Positions 22,901 to 32,266 are shown, counted from the stretch's first letter. The stretch is 64,000 nt of DNA from Branchiostoma floridae (GCF_000003815.2 NC_049979.1:34375831-34439830); one strand, 5' to 3'. Numbers and translations: made by a program. Notes: generated by a model from the sequence alone, not told the origin.

Positions 22901-23830
22901 ACAGGGGTATAAGGACGGACTGCAAGCCTTTCCCGTAGGATGCATGTCTGGTGGGCAACAGAGCCGGGATACTAACTCACTACCATTTAGTCCAGAGCTA
23001 GAAACAAGGTCACTAACCACAGAACTACGCACCCAGCGAAAGCTGTTTGAAACATCCGTATGAAATGTTCAGTACTTTGCTTGTATTGATACCAGGTAAG
23101 CAGCCCCATGACATAACACATGAGGTTTGTACTGAGCAGCACAAGATTTATTTGACTCATACTCACACCGGGATGGACCCCTACTCAATTAGATAAATGT
23201 GGTGGGACCTTTTACGTTATCGAGGTGTTGCTTTACTCAAACATGCATCTAACGCCCTATCCCAAACTGGGTATTTGGGCATTGATTTCCACCTTAGTGA
23301 AGTGAGGAAATTCGTTTAAAGTGCTTTCCCAAGGGTACAACGTCGGATCATATCAGGGGAGTCGAACTCAGCCCCCCTGGGCTTTGAGCAAAACACCCTA
23401 ACGTTAAGCTGCGCAACGCCATGGGTTAACACCGAGTTGCTTGAATAACTTCAGAATCTGTATCGAGAATCTAAATCTCGTTACCTAGATGTCTAATCTT
23501 CACCGTCGACCTAACAAGTGGGGATATGTTTAAAAGTTTCAATAGCACAGCACTTCATGTCGATCACATAAAGCTTCCCTTACCTGGCGGGATCTTGAAG
23601 AACTGCCGGTCGAATTCGAACACGTTGCATTGTAGGTAGCCGCCACATCGATTGTAAAGTTTGCCCGGTGTTCTGTCGGGATGCCAGAGGAACGAAGTGT
23701 CGAACCTGTCGTCTGGAGGCGGGATGGTGCAGTCCCGTCCCTCCGCCAACATGGCCCAGAAGTCCGCCGGTGTGTGGACTCCGCCGGGGTAGCGACAGCC
23801 GATACCGACTATCGCCACCTTTTCATCCAT
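4814..23830 (-). CDS. Hybrid polyketide synthase/NRPS-like megasynthase with C-terminal PH domain
   Basis: Six exons in transcription order: 23830-23584, 18042-16550, 16296-16203, 14118-5755, 5405-5241, 4961-region exon starting at 4959 and ending 4814. All introns are GT-AG and all phases agree. The sum is 10,509 nt, or 3,503 codons including the stop. One extra in-frame TAG lies at 9673-9671 (codon 2094). Domain order with approximate residues: KS 1-430, AT 550-890, DH 930-1210, pseudo-KR 1215-1440, degenerate ER 1440-1760, KR 1790-2030, ACP 2085-2160, TE 2195-2440, C 2485-2910, degenerate A 2955-3365, PH 3398-3500. The first two thirds resemble animal FAS-like PKSs, which build acyl chains from malonyl-CoA in the cytosol. 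The TE-C-A-PH tail is unusual. Start: ATG at 23830 followed directly by the canonical KS opening VAIVGIGCRYPGG. Gene model confidence is high. Functionality is uncertain because of the amber codon. Confidence 0.88.
5241..5405 (-). CDS. PKS exon 5: N-terminal half of PH-like domain
   Basis: The acceptor is cttgaacag|GT and the donor GGAAG|GTGGGA; phase 1 on both sides. The product reads KGTVVRKM, then SKGWSHKKHLQLV, then a LLWG strand. This is the beta1-beta4 pattern of PLC-delta-type PH domains (KGxxxxKxxxxxWxxxxxxLxxD). The basic beta1-beta2 loop (RK, K, HKK) is what a phosphoinositide-binding surface would need. The assignment is by reading, not profile search. Confidence 0.75.
5755..9670 (-). 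CDS. PKS exon 4, part B: rest of ACP, TE, condensation, degenerate adenylation
   Basis: This continues in the same frame as part A. The ACP resumes as GQQLGIED and carries the phosphopantetheine Ser2119 in LGLDSLLSVN. TE (about 9370-8630): a type II/GrsT-like alpha/beta-hydrolase with Ser2272 in GHSMG, Asp in GGQDDPF and His in GGHFF, so a full triad. Condensation domain (about 8500-7225): HHISTD matches HHxxxD. Adenylation-like domain (about 7100-5890): recognisable SYRTL, WKAGLAVCPLPLD and YSTLE, but the ATP loop is TTTTTPTRLVRG, the YxTGD motif is not recognisable, and the C-terminal subdomain with the A10 lysine is absent. No second carrier domain follows. The exon ends CAGAAAG|GTATGT. 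The first ATG after the stop (9580) lies past Ser2119, so independent translation could not yield a working ACP. Confidence 0.88.
9671..14118 (-). CDS. PKS exon 4, part A: AT-DH-pseudoKR-ER*-KR-start of ACP, to in-frame TAG
   Basis: AT: nucleophile Ser643 in GHSVGE, the YYRGK arginine and NAFHS, suggesting malonyl-CoA. DH: HILDGNVVVP (His967) and YHPAFMDTFLH, so both hot-dog catalytic residues are present. A pseudo-KR structural region follows. The ER region has lost its nucleotide loop: where GGVG-like residues are expected it reads VVFLPDDDNKE (about residue 1590). KR: NADPH loop TGGLKGFGL (about 1807), the Ser of LISSV and Tyr1951 of VGYCAAN, so it is predicted active. The part ends in ACP helix 1 (TIQEELIAY), then TAG. 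Predicted outcome is keto reduction plus dehydration without enoyl reduction. The acceptor, gtgcacag|AC at 14118, was chosen because it restores the AT sequence TDIAQP and matches exon 3 phase. Confidence 0.9.
14382..14806. mobile_element. GC-rich MITE with CCCCATTCCACT ends
   Basis: Inverted ends are cccccattccact at 14384 and agtggaatggggcc at about 14792. The left third carries ggcgctctcacggcgatgg units that also fill the related element at 15.9-16.17 kb. No coding capacity. Confidence 0.6.
14813..15897. mobile_element. 1,085-bp non-autonomous DNA transposon with 19-bp TIRs
   Basis: A perfect 19-bp inverted repeat is gtaacgggaggtgccctaa (14813-14831) and its complement (15879-15897). The interior is AT-rich without a transposase-like frame. 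The right end carries a tandem short repeat (accatcttaggacgggt). Flanks read ..cat| and |cat.., a possible 3-bp target duplication. The superfamily is not assignable by eye. Confidence 0.65.
15903..16172. mobile_element. Second GC-rich MITE made of GCGCTCTCACCGCGATGG-like units
   Basis: This 270-bp element is built from direct and inverted copies of ggcgctctcaccgcgatgg. Its right end ctagtggaataggggcc mirrors the left end of the MITE at 14.38 kb. The left end is shortened (agccctattggcgctc). Confidence 0.6.
16203..16296 (-). CDS. PKS exon 3: 31-codon AT-linker exon
   Basis: This small exon is bounded by ttccacag| and GACAG|GTAGGA. It encodes RFEDVLKTLGADWSIADMLA and continues to DKINRT plus one base. 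It joins exon 2 (FSDVIQ) to exon 4 (D-IAQPCICAVQ) and so reconstructs the normal AT segment between the GMGTQWWGMG and GHSVGE motifs. Confidence 0.88.
16550..18042 (-). CDS. PKS exon 2: KS catalytic core and start of AT
   Basis: The acceptor is tctctcag|AT and the donor ACAG|GTATGT (phase 0). All KS catalytic elements are visible: Cys174 in SVDTACSSSL (codon 17770-17768), the first His in VEAHGTGT, and the second in SNFGHAEGAAG. This supports an active decarboxylative Claisen condensation domain. The exon ends in the AT-domain opening VFSGMGTQWWGMG, then FSDVIQ. The linker GANAHLILEKPP marks the KS end at about 17.0 kb. Confidence 0.92.
18330..20080 (+). mobile_element. Degenerate non-LTR (LINE) reverse transcriptase, plus strand
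   Basis: Translated fragments show RT motifs: FPREWSNSHIVVLHKGGAKD, then NNYRGISLISCL, later FIDFRKAFDSIW (about 19545-19580) and an LGITI-like end. Frameshifts and stops break it, and a roughly 790-bp insertion separates the two halves after NQAGV. Retroelement family by eye: CR1/L2-like. Not a host gene. Confidence 0.75.
18665..19450. mobile_element. Insertion splitting the LINE, with C-rich/G-rich ends
   Basis: RT coding stops after NQAGV and resumes at the KLFVMDTLISKYI segment near 19460. Between them the left end is C-rich (gcgatctcgcccccc, ctagtga) and the right end G-rich with gatcgctag motifs, giving imperfect inverted ends. No coding potential. The target duplication could not be fixed. 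Confidence 0.5.
20085..20760 (-). mobile_element. Second LINE reverse-transcriptase fragment, minus strand
   Basis: The minus strand encodes NGKASGKDLVLNEMLK, FPQEWCNSHIVARHKGGAKD and NYRVISVTSCLAKQ, followed by the FVDFRKAFDSIW motif near 20132-20158. It is from the same family as the plus-strand copy, so the two abut tail-to-tail. It includes a G-rich stretch at its 5' side (20690). Confidence 0.75.
21355..21545 (+). repeat. tRNA-derived SINE, plus orientation
   Basis: The tRNA-like head has A box tggcgcagcggtagc and B box gggttcaaatcc. The tail starts cttgggaaaggcactttaca and continues cgactttcctcacttt. The acceptor ends do not pair well and the tail is shared with other copies in this window, so this is a SINE rather than a tRNA gene. 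Confidence 0.75.
21560..22660. repeat. Fold-back repeat complex
   Basis: A segment with gatcgagaaaacaccgg, an atgtcattta/gagctc stretch and cagactcgtcgtccgatcga occurs forward at 21566-21790. It recurs, diverged, forward at about 22130-22310 and inverted at about 22300-22470. The inverted arms could form a long hairpin. No coding sequence recognised. Confidence 0.6.
23260..23430 (-). repeat. tRNA-derived SINE, minus orientation
   Basis: In reverse complement it has a diverged A-box region gcgttgcgcagcttaacg, a B box gagttcgactcc, and the tail cccttgggaaagcac shared with the SINE at 21.36 kb. Confidence 0.6.
23584..23830 (-). CDS. PKS exon 1: start and N-terminal KS lobe
   Basis: This exon encodes 82 codons plus one base. 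It opens with MDEKVAIVGIGCRYPGG, the classical ketosynthase start, and includes DFWAMLAEGRDC and the F(D/E)FDRQFFKIPP stretch before the active-site half. The donor is CCAG|GTAAGG, phase 1. The split codon becomes Asp when joined to exon 2, giving FFKIPPDEANHLDPQ, as expected for a KS. There is no loading module or other domain upstream. The start lies 673 bp from the start of the divergent PTCHD gene. Confidence 0.9.
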
Positions 23831-24503
23831 AGCTGGAACACTTCTGAAATGTTCCTTGTTAGATAAGTCAATGTATTTCTAAAACCATTGAAAGAAAACC
23901 ACACTGACAGACCGGTGCCTCATTTTCGATCTTAAGCGATCTGTTCGTCCATTCATTGCGGGGGCTAGGTTACATCTGGGTGTCGGCGTGGTAGCCCCAC
24001 GAAAATAAATGTGCTGATGTCAGGTGATGGGCGGAAACTACGAAGCATTCTAGCCAATAGTGTTACTTGTCACATACAAAAAGTATGAAACTAAAGCTAC
24101 GAGGGGTCTTCCATTTCAGAAATGTGGGAGTCTCACCACGTGTCTCCCCACCATCACAGCCAAATTTTTTCACCCTCCATTTAGTACCAAACATTCAATT
24201 GTCCATACAATGTGATATGCCTGTCTTGATGCAAACATCACAGCACTTTTATTTGCATTTACTTTATACACACAAGATCTCTTCCCCGTGAGTGATTCGG
24301 TGGAATAGTCCGAAACTTTATTCTCCCAGAGGTCGTAAGGTATGACACGTGATTGATTTATTTACCCAGGCAATATATCACTGCCTGTGTACGTACCTGC
24401 CTAGTCCTTTGACCTCCATGTCGTTGATGGGGTGTACTCCATGTCAAAGTGGCAGGTGTACAGCCTTTACTTCCTTCGGCCCTGGAAGCGTGTTTTTGGT
24501 AAA
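23831..24503. promoter_or_regulatory. Head-to-head intergenic region, candidate bidirectional promoter
   Basis: 673 bp separate the PKS start (-) from the PTCHD start (+). No TATA box stands out. From about 24172 rightward the sequence is duplicated in reverse complement at the right end of the window, so the PTCHD-proximal promoter is shared with the duplicate while the PKS-proximal part is not visible there. Confidence 0.4.
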
Positions 24504-27500
24504 ATGAAAACGGCGCAGTATCATATAGACAGGCTGTTCAGTCTCCATGGACGACTGGTGGCAAGTAAGCCTATCCCTTACCTGATAGGATCGTTTTTAG
24601 TTGCCGGCATTTTGGGGGTCGGATTCGTGTTTATCCAAGCCGAATGGGACATTGTGTACTTGTTCAGCCCTGTAAATGGACGAGCGAGCCAAGATCAAGC
24701 AGCCGTCAGTCGCTGTTTTCCTGCCAACTATTCTGATTTTGTACCGAATAGACATACCAACGTAGGTAACTTCGGCAAGGTAATCATCGTAACAGATGAC
24801 ACCGGTAACCTGCTGAACTGTGCACTTGCAAGACAGGTACAAACCATCCACCAAGCGATAGTGGCTATGCCTGTTACTGTTGGTGAACAGACTCTAACCT
24901 ACAAGGATCTATGTGCGAGGAGAAACCAAACATGCGTTTATTCTCCTCTAGTGGACCTGGTGAGGCGGCAATGCCACGGGGATGTCGGGACGATGAACAT
25001 TACATTCCCTATAACGAACTGCTGCGAGAACGTTTCCATGTTCCTCGGCCATCAGATCGGCGGGGTTGACTATCTCCCAGACGGACGAACACTCAAACGA
25101 GCGAGATCTTTTCAGCTGTCTTACCATCTCCAGCCAGATGACGGAGGCGCAGCTGAAGCATGGGAGCAAACGTTCACCCGTAAAATGTTAGAACTTTCCA
25201 ATGAAAACATCACAGCGGTCCCTTTGACATCCAGAACACTTGAAACGGACATTATTAACACGAGTGCTGCCGTTGTGCGCCGGTTTGCATTGATGTTCTT
25301 ACTTGTCAGTATCGTGTGTTCTGTATCATTAAGCGCAGACTGGGTCCGGGCAAAAGTGTTGGTGGGAATGGGAAGTCTGCTGGCCCTGGCCCTGGCTTTC
25401 CTGTCGACTTTCGGACTTCTGCTGTGGTTAGGGTTCAAGTTCATCCCTCCCATCGGCCTGATCTCCTTCCCCATGCTAGGTGAGAAATATATCTTAAATC
25501 GCAGCATGGTTTCCTTTTCTACTTGCTTAAGATCCCCAATGGCTTGCAATTTGGAGCAATATATGGCTTATGATACGCCTACACATAAAATCCTATTTCA
25601 TACTTATTTCCATACAACTTTCCTCAACTCCAATATTTTTATCCTTTTCTAAAGGTTACACCAATTGTACATAATCGATGTCTGATGATGTTCCGCTTTA
25701 TCTAACCTATACGCGTCATGAATATGACTTATTTTATCATTTGCCTCCAAGGTATTGTCTATGCTATCATACCACAAAGTCCCATCGATTATGCAAATTA
25801 AGCCTGATTCCTATCGGCTAATGCTCCTCCACACCCAAGACACTTGTATTGTGCTGATATAAATTTAGATTCTGTCTATACTCATATTAGATTGTAATTG
25901 TATGTTAAAGATGCACTATATGAAATTTGGGCCCCGAAATTTAAAGCATCCTCCAGAAAAATGATGATGCAAAATGTAAATGATAATGTAAAATGATATT
26001 TGCATCATTGTGTCGTATTTCTGGTGTTTGTGAACTATTTGTGCATGGTTGTTTATAGGGTATAGTTTTGTAGGCTACACAAGGCTCGCTGAGTGATAAA
26101 TACCATCTCAAACTAGACCTCCTAATGTTTGTAAACAACAAAATGCTGGCCACCGGTAGGACCCCTGGGTGTGGTAATCATTGGTCATGTATACTTCAGT
26201 TTGGCTAGATACGAACGCAGTCAAGATCTTCTAATGCTTTTCACCTTAGAATATGACATAATTATAAACTTATAAACCACTCCAGTGGTTAGCACCCCTG
26301 CCTCTGGACCAAGCTGTGAGTTCGAATTCCGGTTGTGTCGCTCACCAAACATGCACACTGCTGGAAAGGGTTACAGCCCTTAGGGCCGCACTGTTGTTCA
26401 TACTGTATGTCGGCAAGAGCTAGGTAAAATGATCTAAAGACTGTACAGCGAGCCTGTATATACTGTACATAGTCTAGTTCCTGTCATGACTAGTTGAAAA
26501 TATGGTGAACTGTTCCTTCAGTTCATTCGAGCTAGACTGGTTCTAGATCATTTGAACTTATACGTTCGTTTGATACTTTTTGTCCAGGACTTGAAACGGC
26601 AAACAGACTCCACCTGGCCACATCGTGGTGGCGGACAGACGAGACCGCGGCGATACCAGAGCGCCTGGGGCGGACCCTCCGCGAGACCGGGGTGCCCATG
26701 ACCTGTACCGCGGTCATACTAGCCGTCACCTACGGAGTCAGCAGTGTTACAGACTTTCCAGGGTTTAGAACCTTCTTCATTTTCTCAGCTCTTGTGTCTG
26801 TCTTCCTTCTCCTATACCAGTGTGTGTTTCTTGTAGCACTGTTTGGTTTGGACGGGCGAAGAGAAAAGTTAAACAGGCATGCCTATGCGATGTGTAAGAA
26901 AGTGCTACCCAGGTCCGAAGCTAGTGATCAACCCTTGGTTTATAAGATCTTCTGTGCCGGGGGACCTTCTATAGATGATACAGAGCCATGGCAAGCGAGT
27001 GAAAGAAGCCTGTCTAGTCTTTTTCACAAGTACATTAGCAGTTTCCTAGTCATGCCCATATGCAAGATTTTTCTTGGCATTTTGTGTCTGATATATATCG
27101 GTTTAGCTGTCTGGGGTTGTTATAATTTACAGACAGATTTTATCTTAGGTAGCGTTGTCGCGGACGACTCAGTTTCGGCTTCCTTCTACAGATCTGAAGA
27201 ACGGTTCTTCAGTACGTTCGGCCCACCCGTGTCTGTTGTGGTTGTCAGTGGAAATGAATATTGGCACCAGGACTCCTTGAACGGCATACTCGACCTTAAG
27301 ACAGATCTGGAACGCAGCGGCTATGTGTATAATGTCAATGAGACCGAGGAGGGGCGGTTTTGGTTGTCAGAGTTTCTCAGCTTCGTCCGTTCAGTTGGCG
27401 TCTCAGTTGAAAGTCAAAACAACTTTGTGGGCTTCCTGAATTCGACATTTTTGGCTAATAAATCACACAGCTCATATGTCTCGGACGTCCTTATTCACAA

Positions 27501-28230
27501 CGACATGATATCGTGTTCACGTTTCGTCCTCCAGACCAAAGACACGTACAAGTTCCGGGATAGCGTCACTGCCGTTCACGTGTTTCAGCAGATCATACAG
27601 GAATATGACATGAACGCCTTAGTCTTCCATCCGTCATTTTTCTTCAATGACATGCTGACACAGATATATCGGGAAGCCATCAGGTTCTCCGCTACACTGG
27701 CAGCGAGTTTGTTCGGAATTGTTTTCCTGCTTACTTTTCATCCTGTAGTGTCACTGCTGGCTGTGATATCCTGTGCGTCGATATGTGTCGGTATCGTCGG
27801 TTTTTCTGTGCTCTGGGGAGTTACGCTTGACAGCAATAGCTTCATGTCATTCTCCCTGGCGGCTTCATTCTCGGTTGAGCACTGCCTGCGACTCCTGCTT
27901 ATGTTCGTCAGTGTTCCTAACGCCGGTGCAAAGCAGACAGTGGTGTCCATGACAGGACCTGTAGCACTGCAACACTTCGTAGCGACGTTCTGTGCCGTTT
28001 CCATTCTCTCTACTTATAACACAATGCTGTTTCGAAATTATTTCAAAATTCTGTTTTTCACGATTCTGTTCAGTTTCATGCATGCTTTTCTTTTCCTTCC
28101 AGTATGTCTGTCTTTGCTTTGCGATAAACTACATCCATGTGATCCGAAAGATAAAACTAATGACGCGGATGAAAGTGATAAAACGCACGACACAGTACTG
28201 GCCAATCCGTACGTTACACAACACTTCTGA
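24504..28230 (+). CDS. Patched domain-containing (PTCHD/RND) transporter-like protein, copy 1
   Basis: Exons are 24504-25479 and 26588-28230 (CTAG|GTGAGA ... gtccag|GA, phase 1), 872 aa. The layout is the RND/Patched one: TM1 (about 26-46), a Cys-rich extracellular loop with N-glycosylation sites, a sterol-sensing-like TM2-6 bundle, a second loop, and TM7-12. Family role: movement of sterols or lipids across membranes driven by ions. The acidic relay motifs are missing: the GVDD site in TM4 reads GLETAN, and the GFSVDF site in TM10 reads SFSVEH. It may therefore have lost coupled transport or work as a receptor. Start: the ATG at 24504 (MKTAQYHIDRLF) is chosen over an in-frame ATG at 24441, because in the duplicate the equivalent upstream frame is closed by TGA four codons on. 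A candidate poly(A) signal ATTAAA is at 28560. Confidence 0.88.
25480..26587 (+). other. Intron of PTCHD copy 1 with a tRNA-derived SINE
   Basis: The 1.1 kb intron contains a SINE-like head at about 26275-26400 (cagtggttagcacccctgcc as A box, gagttcgaattcc as B box). The same insertion is in the duplicated intron at about 61255-61380, so it predates the duplication. Confidence 0.7.
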
Positions 28231-28618
28231 TACTCATGTACCTTTTCGTGTCTTGATTCAATTAGATTTAAAAGAAAGTGTGTACTGTAATATTCCCTTA
28301 ATTCGAATGACCAGTGTTTTTTGCTGATATGTAAACGACATATAACTGTATGTGTTTCCCACAAGCTTTCATGAAGTAGTACAGTCAGAAAGAAAACCGT
28401 GACACTTTTTTGACAGGTCTATAATGACTGTCCATTTTGTACCTGTCGTTATTCTATAATATTTCATCCGTTGAATGCGAATTAAGTTCTTACGAAAACT
28501 TGTAACAATGTTAATGTAACCGTCTTACAAACCTGTATCAATGAAATGTGTTTTTGTGAATTAAATTTCATTCTAACTGTTCTCATTACGAAGTGATGCA
28601 TATTTCTTTGGTGTAATA

Positions 28619-28910
28619 CTACTTACAGTATAGTCGAGGTAACCATGTTACATTTTTGTTGGCTCGGAATGTTCCAACCAGGAAGGCTGCTATGGTCCAC
28701 TGATCCATAGCAACCTTCCTGATAGGAACACCGGCCGTACTTAACACAGTGCACGTGGCGTGGGCACGCCAGGCGACACGAGCTTTACATAATCGATGTC
28801 TCAAACGATGAAGACAGATAGCACACGGCTTTTTTAGCACTCCAGGCCAGCTTGCGCGCTAATGGTTATGAATCAATCACAGCCACTTGTTAACCTAACA
28901 GTGTGTTGCT
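28619..28910 (+). repeat. Hairpin-bearing dispersed repeat, copy 1
   Basis: Core aaggctgctatggtcc ... ccatagcaaccttcct forms a hairpin. It is followed by cacgtggcgtgggcacg and a catcgatgt-like tail. Also at 30.65, 56.82 and 58.75 kb. Confidence 0.7.
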
Positions 28911-29689
28911 GACAAACGGTACTTGGCTTTTCTTCAGTTCGAGTGATTGTATTACATAAATGTCTGACGAAAAACATTAATTACCATTTTGCCAAAAAAG
29001 TAGTGGTTGGTTGGGTCGTTGGTTGGTTTTGAGACCACTGCAAACAATTATTGTCCAAAGCCCAATTGACTCCGCAAATATATATCGTGTTCAATGATCT
29101 AATGATAAATCAGCTTTTCACAGCTTTCATCTAACCTTGACCTCAGGACGCAGTCACTAAGACAGACAGACCAAGGCTTACTGAGTTACAGATATTCTCG
29201 GGGAAAATTATTGTCTTTCTTCATTAGATGACCAGACTACCACAAAGTAGGCTGTGCACAGCAGTCATTTGCAGGACTAATCATTTATTTGCATATTACT
29301 TTTTCGTTATTTGGTTTGGTTTGGTTTAATACAGGTCTCCATCAGTGACTGACATGTCACTATTCTTCCTGGAGTCCGGGTGATTTGTAGAGAATCACCA
29401 AACATAAATTTCCTGTATAAAGTCTCTTTCGTCAGATCTAACTGTTGATCAACTCGAAAAGAGGGAATTAATGTACAACAGCTTCAGTATATCGTTTAGG
29501 CGTCTTAAACGTTGTGATTTAATTTGCTGTCCAGCTGTTTCAGGAAACGCACGTAATGAGAAGGAGTATACAGAACAATACTCATCACTGATTGAAATAA
29601 GCTTATCAACTGTTTGCCAGTCAATTTCTGATTCAGTTCGTAACTCGTGTGCGAAAAACCAATGCATCCAACATTTGCAGATTACTTAT

Positions 29690-30640
29690 AGTCAATATTT
29701 CAGAGGAACGCAAGTTAAACGCAAGCTTCCGCCTCTCGTCTTTGTCTATTTACGTTCTAGTAACACGTTTCAGGATGACTCGAATTTTTCCCCTTGTGGG
29801 CCCTTAACATCACAGAAAGATATCTAACAGAGATAGAGTTTAAGGATAAAGCATTAGTCTTTGCATCTTTAGAAATGTCTTCATCTTTCTTCATTACATC
29901 TAGATTACTTTAGAATTGTACTAGGCTATATTTCTTCCTTGGAAATAGGAGAATGTTCCGTTTCTGACAGCTTGATTGTTTCAGGCAAACAAGGAAACGT
30001 CAGGGCCAGACAGTGATGTTGGCATTATGAACAGTAGGCTGCAATGTGGCAACCTTAACTTGCCCGGTCACTTGGGGGTCATGAAAGGCCAAGATATGAT
30101 GCAATCCGGTATACATAAATGTTGCGGAGAAGCAGCCTTTAGAGAACAGGGTTACGTGATATTTGTCTAAAGCATTAATGTGCTGAGGTCTGAAAAGCAC
30201 ATACATGATATTTGATTCCCATTAAGTTAAGCTCGGCACAAAAACTCAAGAACACGAACGTCTGGCATCCCTTGTTTGTCTACATTATTCAAGGACATAA
30301 TGTGCACATGATCAATTTTGCTCTTCGAATATAGTAAAAATTCGTCAGATGTGAAAATCTCTGATTGGTGGATTAATGAGTTATGGTTTGTGTTTAGATC
30401 GGGCATTTTGTCTCTAAATAAACACGTTTCATTTCTCTTCGCGTGTGGGATCGCGTTTGCGGCAAACTCACAAGGAAACGCCAGTTCTGGGATTAACTGA
30501 TAACCAATTTGTTTGCTGATGCAAGTTTATTTCTGTGTAGGCAACGGTGACGTGTGGAGTCAAGAGAAATTCGATTGATGCATGTAGATGAAACGAACCT
30601 ACTCCAACAAAGTACGCAAAGTAGCCTTGATTGTGTCTAT
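29690..30640 (+). repeat. Second dispersed repeat family, copy in left arm
   Basis: Diagnostic stretches are tgtttcaggcaaacaaggaa, a caacatcactgtctg-like stretch (reverse complement), and agtagccttgattgtgtcta. Related copies lie at 51.24-52.42, 53.21-54.0 and 57.07-57.97 kb on the opposite strand. Confidence 0.65.
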
Positions 30641-30644
30641 CCAG

Positions 30645-30915
30645 TCATGTACATATATCTAATAACCATGTTACCTTTTTGTTGGCTTGGAATGTTCCAA
30701 CTAGGAAGGTTGCTATGGTCCACTGATCCATAGCAGCCTTCCTGATTAGAACACCGGTCGTACTTAACACAGTACACGTGGCGTGGGCACGTCAGGCGAC
30801 CTGAGCTTTACATGATCGATGTCTCAAACGATGAAGACAGATAGGACACGGCTTTTTTTAGCACTCCAGGCCAGCTTGCTAATGGTTATGAATCAACCAC
30901 AGCCACTTGTTAACA
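30645..30915 (+). repeat. Hairpin-bearing dispersed repeat, copy 2
   Basis: Same unit as at 28.62 kb: inverted aaggttgctatgg/ccatagcagcctt pair followed by cacgtggcgtgggcacg. Tandem direct orientation relative to copy 1, about 2 kb apart. Confidence 0.7.
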
Positions 30916-32266
30916 ATTTTTTGAGGACAAACGGCACAGCTTGGCTTTTCTTCAGTTCGAATGATTGTATTACATAAATGTCTGACAAAAAAAACATTAA
31001 TTATCATTTCGCCAAAAAGTAGTGGTTGGTTGAGACCCCTTTAAACAATCCTTGCCCAAAGCACAATCGACTCGGCAAATATCGTGCTCAATGGTCCAAT
31101 TATAAATTAGCTTTCCACAGCTTTCACCTAACCTTGACCTCAGGACGCAGTCACCAACATGGACAGACTAAGGCTTACTGAGTTACAGATATTCTCGAAA
31201 AAAACTCCTGTGTTTTTTTTTTCTCCCCAAATTATTAGACTACCACAAAGTAGGCTGTATAGAGTCAGTCTTATTTCAGTCTCACCTACAGGGTTGCTTT
31301 TACCTAGAACTGTTTGGTAAGGGGTGGTGACGAGAAGAAATGTATATGACCACAGTGTTTTCAACTTTTTGCTCAGTGCACCGCCACATGACCTACTAGT
31401 ACTTCGTGGCATATCTTCTCACTCAGTCAGAAACAGAACAAAGGTATCAGGCGTTAATGGTCTTTATCAGTTAAAACACCACCATGTGGCCCTTGTGTAC
31501 AGTCTACATTGAAAGATATGTAACCAGCCTTAGTTTATAGTCACCAACCAGGTACGAAGGTTATTATGGTGGCACCCAAAACAGGTGACAGGGATAACAA
31601 GGCAGGCCATCTGAGCATAAGCTAGGCTGTCCGAAACAACATAGGAAGACATGAGAACACTTTAATCAGCAATGTAAACCAGACTATCATCATAGTTGTG
31701 TTTCATTTTATCATAGGGAGTGTATCCAGATGGCGTAGTGATATTGTCGATACTGTATGTTTGTGATGGAAAGGGGAGTGCTAAATCGATCACAACGACC
31801 TGTTAACAGCGTTTTGTGCACGAACGGTACAGGTGGCTTTCGAGCGAGGCTTATCAGCTCAGTTTGCACGAGAAAAAATTTATCATTAGTCCGCGATAAA
31901 ATAGCGCTTTGCTGGTGGACTAGTTCATACAATGGTCTTCAAAGTGTGCCGGATTGGGACGTGATTGTTCAATATGACGGTTATTTTTATATTTGTTTAA
32001 ACTCATCATGGACATATATTACTTGCCTAATTCTTGCAGTACATCCAACGCTCACTGCCAAACATATAACGTTGTGAATATATAATTCCATAATTGATTA
32101 CACCGGCTATTCTTATAGTGGCAAGAGCCGCGCATGCGCTCTAATGTAATTGCCCCTAGCACACGGAAACAAGACTTGTTTGCTTTCACGTCTTTTTCGC
32201 TTGGCCTACTCCGTGTCTTCTGGAGGCGCTTTTTTTTCAATACTACCGCATCGTAAGTTCTAAAAC

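Larger units (their letters stand above)
18043..23583 (-). other. PKS intron 1 (5.5 kb) full of repeats
   Basis: This is the longest PKS intron. It holds two oppositely oriented LINE reverse-transcriptase fragments, a C/G-rich insertion splitting one of them, a fold-back repeat and two tRNA-derived SINEs, all listed separately. No host exon was recognised. Confidence 0.8.
24172..32060 (+). repeat. Left arm of large inverted segmental duplication
   Basis: It matches about 55740-64000 in reverse complement. The match includes the upstream region, both exons and the intron of the PTCHD gene, its 3' flank, and the repeat block to just before 32.06 kb (end landmark ttcttgcagtaca). The arm ends about 200 bp before the next PTCHD gene. 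Confidence 0.85.
28231..32266. other. Intergenic repeat block between the two PTCHD genes
   Basis: No gene recognised. It consists of the PTCHD 3' flank plus local repeat units, mirrored at 55.74-59.39 kb. Short open frames at 29.4-30.5 and 31.3-32.1 kb have no recognisable product, and the repeats run through them. Confidence 0.65.

Noticed and set aside
26280-26345. tRNA gene in the PTCHD intron
   Set aside because: Only a tRNA-like head with a SINE body; the same insertion is duplicated in the other intron.
29449-30500. Short open frames conserved between duplication arms
   Set aside because: They are conserved only because the DNA is duplicated; reading frames differ between copies and the 45-bp duplication shows no coding constraint.
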